Below, in pieces: positions 60,529 to 64,000 of a DNA stretch of 64,000 nucleotides. Both the position numbers and the translations under genes were made by a program. The DNA is taken from contig PNAJ01000059.1 of NCBI GenBank assembly GCA_003170295.1, positions 89,186-153,185 of the forward strand, written 5' to 3'. The stretch comes from Bryobacterales bacterium. GTDB lineage: Bacteria; Acidobacteriota; Terriglobia; Bryobacterales; Bryobacteraceae. Below the pieces are notes generated by a model. That model was given only the letters and a program-made list of their open reading frames with translations. It made no database searches and was not told where the DNA came from. Every line of letters starts with the position of its first letter. Within the stretch, counting starts at the first letter, position 1.

Positions 60529-61149
60529 ATGAATCCACGTGGTTTCGCACCCCGCCGGCCGAGGATTCGGGAAAACGTGAATGAGGCAATCCGCGCGCGG
60601 GAAGTACGTGCGGTGTTTCCCGATGGCTCCGTAGAAGTGATGCAGACCTCACTCGCGGTGCGCAAAGCGCAGGAGATGGGTCTCGATCTGATCCTCATTG
60701 CACCGACTGCCGAGCCGCCCGTCGCAAAGGCGATGGATTATGGCCAGTGGCAGTACGAGAACAAGAAAAAGCAGCACGAAGCCAAGCGGAAGCAGCACAT
60801 CATCCAGGTGAAGGAACTCAAGTTCCGTCCCAACACCGACGATCACGATTACGACTTCAAGAAGAATCATGCGATTCGTTTCTTGAAGGAAGGGAATCGC
60901 GTGAAAGCGGTGGTGCAGTTTCGCGGCCGCGAAATCGCGCACACGGATCTGGGCCGCAAATTACTGATCCGCTTTTCAGAGGATCTGGCGCCTTACGGCA
61001 CTGCCGAAGGGATGCCTCGTCTCGAAGGACGCAACGCCCACGTGTTGCTGAGTCCGGTGAAGGCCGCGGCCACGCCCGCCAAGGATAAAGAGGCTAAGCC
61101 GAAAGACAAGCCGAAACCGCCCGAGGCCGGAAGCGCGCCGAAGCCTTAA
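60529..61149 (+). CDS. infC: Translation initiation factor IF-3
   Basis: 206 residues. Both IF-3 domains are clear: NVNEAIRAREVRAVFPDGSVEVMQTSLAVRKAQEMGLDLILIAPTAEPPVAKAMDYGQWQYE and QHIIQVKELKFRPNTDDHDYDFKKNHAIRFLKEGNRVKAVVQFRGREIAHTDLGRKLL. A Lys/Pro/Ala-rich tail (PAKDKEAKPKDKPKPPEAGSAPKP) follows the C-terminal domain. The usual partners rpmI and rplT do not follow; instead a convergent gene for a YXWGXW protein lies there. Confidence 0.96.
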   Translation: MNPRGFAPRRPRIRENVNEAIRAREVRAVFPDGSVEVMQTSLAVRKAQEMGLDLILIAPTAEPPVAKAMDYGQWQYENKKKQHEAKRKQHIIQVKELKFRPNTDDHDYDFKKNHAIRFLKEGNRVKAVVQFRGREIAHTDLGRKLLIRFSEDLAPYGTAEGMPRLEGRNAHVLLSPVKAAATPAKDKEAKPKDKPKPPEAGSAPKP

Positions 61150-61152
61150 GAT

Positions 61153-61446
61153 CTATCTCCAGCGACCTTCGTGAAAATAGTAGCGGCCACCCCGGGCTTC
61201 CCAGCGCGGCGTGATCCACACAGCTCGGGGACGCGGCGGGCGCATCCACGATCCGGCAACCCAAACGTGCCGGTCGCCTCGCCAGCCCCAGTATCCGTTT
61301 ACCCAAACAAATCCCGGGCCGGGTCCGACTCCGATCACTTCGGCGCGAAGCGGCGGCGGCGGAACGCTGGCATAATATACCGCGCCTCCACAGGCGACCA
61401 TCGAAAACGCCGCAAGTACCGGCGCTAATAACCATGTTCGTTTCAT
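61153..61446 (-). CDS. YXWGXW-repeat secreted lipoprotein-like protein
   Basis: 97 residues. MKRTWLLAPVLAAFSMVACGG is a signal with a lipobox-like VAC. The mature protein has Trp/Tyr/Gly repeats, FVWVNGYWGWRGDRHVWVAGSWMRPPRPRAVWITPRWEARGGRYYFHEGRW, the YXWGXW type. Such small envelope proteins have no known enzymatic role. Convergent with infC; only three bases separate the stops. Confidence 0.8.
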   Translation of the reverse strand: MKRTWLLAPVLAAFSMVACGGAVYYASVPPPPLRAEVIGVGPGPGFVWVNGYWGWRGDRHVWVAGSWMRPPRPRAVWITPRWEARGGRYYFHEGRWR

Positions 61447-61537
61447 GACTGCCTCCTGTTACTAGAAACGGCCGGCAGGGCGGTCGAGTTGCGCTCTTCA
61501 CCTGGTATTAATGTGTAGCGGCCTTCATGATACGGTT

Positions 61538-62629
61538 ATGGGTACGATCCCTCAAACGAATTTGAGGCCCCTGTTACGGGCAACTTCACGGGACTGGCGC
61601 GCGAATCTGCGGCGTCTTTTCAAACGAAGTCATTTTATTCTCGGCGAAGAACTTCGTGCTTTCGAAGTGGAATTCGCCGCGGCGCTCGGTGGGAAATTTT
61701 CGGTCGGCGTCGCGAACGGCACCGCGGCGATCGAGTTGTGCCTGCGCGATGCCGGCGTCACAAGCGGTGAGGTCCTCACCAGCGCGCTGACGGCTCCCTT
61801 CTCCGGAGTCGGAATTCGGGCGTCCGGCGCAACTCCGAAATTCGCCGATATCGATCCCGAGACTTTGCAGATCGATGCTCGTGACACTGCGTCGCGCATT
61901 ACATCGAAGACGCGCGCGTTGATGCCGGTGCATCTCTACGGCCAGCCGTGCGCGCTTGACCAGTTCGTGAAACTCGCTCGGAAGCACAAAATTCCGCTCA
62001 TTCAGGATGCGGCGCAGGCCCACGGTGCGCGGTTCGATGGCAAACCGCTGGCGGCATTTTCCCGCTATGTCGCCTATAGTTTTTATCCGACAAAAAATCT
62101 CGGCTGCCTGGGCGACGGCGGCGGTATCATCACGGACAATGCCGCGACACGCGATCGATTCCTCGTGTTGCGCGACGGAGGGCGGCAGGGCGATCAGATC
62201 GCTCACAGCTTTGGGGTCAATTCGCGTCTCGATGAACTACAGTGCTGTTTCCTGCGCGCGTTTCTGCCACATCTAAACGGGTGGAATGCGCATCGCGGAC
62301 GCATCGCGGCGATTTACGACGAGGAACTGCGTGAGTGTCCGGGCGTGAAGCTAGTCAAGCGGACCGAAGGGTCGGTTCATCACTTGTACGTCATTCGGGC
62401 CGAGCGCCGGAACGCGCTGCGGGAATGTCTTGCAGCGCAAGGCATCGGAACAGCAATTCACTATCCTGTCCCGCTGCACCAGCACCCGGCGTTCGCGCAA
62501 AAAGGTTCGCTGCCCCATGCCGAGCAGGCGGTGAAAGAGATCGTTTCGCTCCCTTTATGGCCTTACTTAAAGGAGAGCTCCGCTCGCCGCGTTGCTCGAC
62601 AGATTCGGCGGTTCTACGGACGCAAGTGA
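61538..62629 (+). CDS. DegT/DnrJ/EryC1/StrS-family aminotransferase
   Basis: 363 residues started at MGTIPQTNLRP. PLP-dependent sugar aminotransferase motifs: FILGEELRAFEVEFAAALGGKFSVGVANGTAAIELCLRDAGV, QDAAQAHGARFDGKPLAAFSRYVAYSFYPTKNLGCLGDGGGIITD (PLP Lys) and NSRLDELQCCFLRAFLPHLNGW. It transaminates nucleotide-linked keto sugars for surface polysaccharides or glycosylated metabolites. No other sugar-nucleotide genes are adjacent. Confidence 0.92.
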   Translation: MGTIPQTNLRPLLRATSRDWRANLRRLFKRSHFILGEELRAFEVEFAAALGGKFSVGVANGTAAIELCLRDAGVTSGEVLTSALTAPFSGVGIRASGATPKFADIDPETLQIDARDTASRITSKTRALMPVHLYGQPCALDQFVKLARKHKIPLIQDAAQAHGARFDGKPLAAFSRYVAYSFYPTKNLGCLGDGGGIITDNAATRDRFLVLRDGGRQGDQIAHSFGVNSRLDELQCCFLRAFLPHLNGWNAHRGRIAAIYDEELRECPGVKLVKRTEGSVHHLYVIRAERRNALRECLAAQGIGTAIHYPVPLHQHPAFAQKGSLPHAEQAVKEIVSLPLWPYLKESSARRVARQIRRFYGRK

Positions 62630-63237
62630 GCCTCCACGTCGACTGGAAAAACGAAAATCTCTCCGGCTGCGTTAACGATTAGCTTTCCGGCTCCCAACGG
62701 TTTGCCGCTATTCGGATAAAAAATCGCACCGTCGGTTGATTGACCGGGCAAAAGCTTGCTTGGTACGAATGCGATGGCCGACGCCGCAGCGGCCGCCCTT
62801 AGTTTTCCGCCGCCCATTTCCGCCTGCGCGTCTTGTCGCCGCGACTCATATCCATTGGTCGAGTGCACGCGGGTGTTGCCGTACAACGCCCCTTCATACG
62901 CCGTAATCAGTTTGATGACGTCGCCCCGCCCGGCCCGCTCCATCAGCGACTCCACCACGGTGGCAGCAGGGAGAGCGGCCATCGTTTCGCCCTCAGGTTT
63001 CTCGAACTTGAAATCCTGCGGCTTAACCTGCCACGAAACGGGGGAGCCGTTGGAGATCGCCACTTGCAACACCGCGTACTCCTTGATATGCATCGGCAGA
63101 TGGGCCCACATGATCGTGACTCCGCCCCGCGTAAGCGTTCTGTACTTCAATCCGCCGGATTCAAATTCGATGATTTGCGCGTGGAGCGCCCCGGTGAACA
63201 GAACAGCCGCCAGAGCAAGTGAGAAGCGCGACCCCAT
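62614..63237 (-). CDS. Secreted protein of unknown function
   Basis: 207 residues, signal peptide MGSRFSLALAAVLFTGALHAQ. The mature part (IIEFESGGLKYRTLTRGGVTIMWAHLPMHIKEYAVLQVAISNGSPVSWQVKPQDFKFEKPEG, GKPLGAGKLIVNAAGEIFVFPV) looks beta-rich and is a common acidobacterial type that I cannot name. Its 3' end overlaps the convergent aminotransferase end by 16 bases. Confidence 0.65.
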   Translation of the reverse strand: MGSRFSLALAAVLFTGALHAQIIEFESGGLKYRTLTRGGVTIMWAHLPMHIKEYAVLQVAISNGSPVSWQVKPQDFKFEKPEGETMAALPAATVVESLMERAGRGDVIKLITAYEGALYGNTRVHSTNGYESRRQDAQAEMGGGKLRAAAAASAIAFVPSKLLPGQSTDGAIFYPNSGKPLGAGKLIVNAAGEIFVFPVDVEAHLRP

Positions 63238-63257
63238 ATAGCTAATGATAGCCGTCG

Positions 63258-63313
63258 CGCTTACCAGCGCGTGTCCTCATAACATCCGTCCACGCTTACC
63301 AGCGCGTGTCCTC
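63258..63313. repeat. Tandem 21-base duplication at the end of the LytTR gene
   Basis: CGCTTACCAGCGCGTGTCCTC occurs at 63258-63278 and 63293-63313, a period of 35 bases. The right copy encodes the last residues (EDTRW) and stop of the LytTR response regulator; the left copy lies beyond its stop, so the gene's tail seems duplicated. Confidence 0.75.
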
Positions 63314-64000
63314 TCTTATTGCGCTCGCCAAACGCTTACTCACCACGGCCTCGAAATTGTTGGACATCTTCAGCAGCCAGCGTTTGCTCGATAGCGGCGA
63401 AATCTTTCGAATGTGATCCGTGTTGATGATGGTGCTGCGGTGAATCCGCCGAAAACGCGTCGGTTCGAGCTTCTCCGTAAGCAATTTCAGAGAGTGATCG
63501 CTCAAATAACGGTGCGCGGTGGTGACGATATGCACCAACTCGCCCTCGGCTTGGAAAGCGACGATCTCCGCCGGGTCCAGCAGGTACATATCGGAGCCGC
63601 GGCGGCCCACGATTTTTCGCGGCGTTTCGCTGGGGGTGGCGGAAGGCGCGGGCTTCAGTTGACGTCGCGCCTTTTCGATCGCCTTTTCCAGGCGTTCCCG
63701 GCGGACCGGCTTCAATAAATAATCGACGGCGCCGACCTCAAACGCGGCGAGCGCATGATTCTCGTACGCCGTGACGAAAATGATCAGCGGCGTACGCTCT
63801 CCGCTGAGCGCGCGAACAACCGCCAGGCCGTCGAGTTCCGGCATTTGCAAATCCAGCAGCACAACGTCGGGTCGCAGATCGAAAATTCGCGAGATTGCTT
63901 CCGCGCCGGTGGAGGCTTCACCGGCAAGTTCCAGACCGGCGATAGCATCGACATGTTCGCGGAGGATTTCGCGTGCAATCGGTTCGTCGTCGGCGATCAG
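63296..64000 (-). CDS. LytTR-family response regulator (5' end beyond window)
   Basis: The frame stays open to the right window edge, adding LIADDEPIAREILREHVDAIAGLELAGEASTGAEAISRIFDLRPDVV to the track ORF, so the start is outside. Receiver with phospho-Asp in VVLLDLQMPELDGL, Lys in VDYLLKPVRRERLEKAIEK; LytTR DNA-binding domain with FQAEGELVHIVTTAHRYLSDHSLKLLTEKLEPTRFRRIHRSTIINTDHI. It is the output of a two-component system; the sensor kinase may lie upstream out of view. Confidence 0.92.
   Translation of the reverse strand: MIADDEPIAREILREHVDAIAGLELAGEASTGAEAISRIFDLRPDVVLLDLQMPELDGLAVVRALSGERTPLIIFVTAYENHALAAFEVGAVDYLLKPVRRERLEKAIEKARRQLKPAPSATPSETPRKIVGRRGSDMYLLDPAEIVAFQAEGELVHIVTTAHRYLSDHSLKLLTEKLEPTRFRRIHRSTIINTDHIRKISPLSSKRWLLKMSNNFEAVVSKRLASAIREDTRW

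Overview
The window is GC-rich, gene-dense chromosomal DNA with no rRNA, tRNA, CRISPR array or prophage that I could see. The best taxonomic clue is the frameshifted surface protein at 23455-26438, whose C-terminus resembles the domain expanded in Bryobacterales/'Solibacter' (TIGR03437-like). Other clues agree: two PEP-CTERM-tailed metalloprotease-like proteins, many Tat or Sec secreted beta-propeller and hydrolase proteins, small YXWGXW and TPR secreted proteins, and a REP-associated transposase with dispersed REP-like repeats. I therefore read it as Acidobacteriota, probably order Bryobacterales; this is inference from protein families, not a phylogeny.

Layout. 1-2155 (minus): lpdA, lipB and the first codons of a 2-oxoacid dehydrogenase E2 gene. 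2198-4697 (plus): a DUF6883/DUF4926-like pair, then an ECF sigma factor, a membrane anti-sigma candidate and a secreted protein. 4739-8275 (plus): HtrA protease, a small-protein/aspartyl-protease pair and a POTRA-repeat protein without barrel. 8276-10767 (minus): a DsrE-family gene with an in-frame UGA at a redox-motif Cys position, an orphan ParS-like antitoxin, a small ORF and fliD. 10799-15541: membrane glycosyltransferase-like protein, NHL propeller plus papain-like protease, REP-flanked RAYT transposase, PilZ protein. 15652-20223 (plus): nitrogen module amt, glnB/K, glnD with large inverted repeats between genes. 20234-23254: LysE exporter, recQ, secreted unknown. 23455-29642 (minus): frameshifted Ig-like protein, family-5 uracil-DNA glycosylase, two PEP-CTERM metalloprotease-like paralogues. 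29659-35198: AAA+ ATPase, Ig-like protein, small secreted proteins, uvrC, roadblock protein. 35199-41032: structured-looking leader, zinc-ribbon/Pro-rich membrane protein, TPR protein, sigma-54 activator. 41276-44348: unknown, Fic/VbhA-type toxin-antitoxin pair, GMC oxidoreductase. 44390-48518: PQQ-like propeller with EF-hands, flippase-like membrane protein, modA, glycosyltransferase. 48693-51344: two regulators and an RlpA-like lipoprotein. 51439-51650: a compact transcription unit for a 21-residue Lys/Ala-rich peptide. 51662-57327: TlpA-like, SDR, sugar isomerase, unknown, galU, secreted alpha/beta hydrolase. 57331-59235 (minus): flbD-motA-motB. 59311-64000: MerR regulator, rlmB, infC, YXWGXW protein, DegT aminotransferase, secreted unknown and a LytTR response regulator cut by the window end.

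Most interesting: (1) a candidate DsrE-like selenoprotein at 8276-8734 with a U-x-x-C motif and a bSECIS-like hairpin at the right distance; (2) a RAYT gene flanked by inverted REPs whose relatives lie elsewhere in the window, one of which supplies the RAYT stop codon; (3) the promoter/leader/RBS/21-codon ORF/terminator unit at 51439-51650, too small for the ORF track. All coordinates and motifs were read by eye; family names come from recognised motifs, not from searches.
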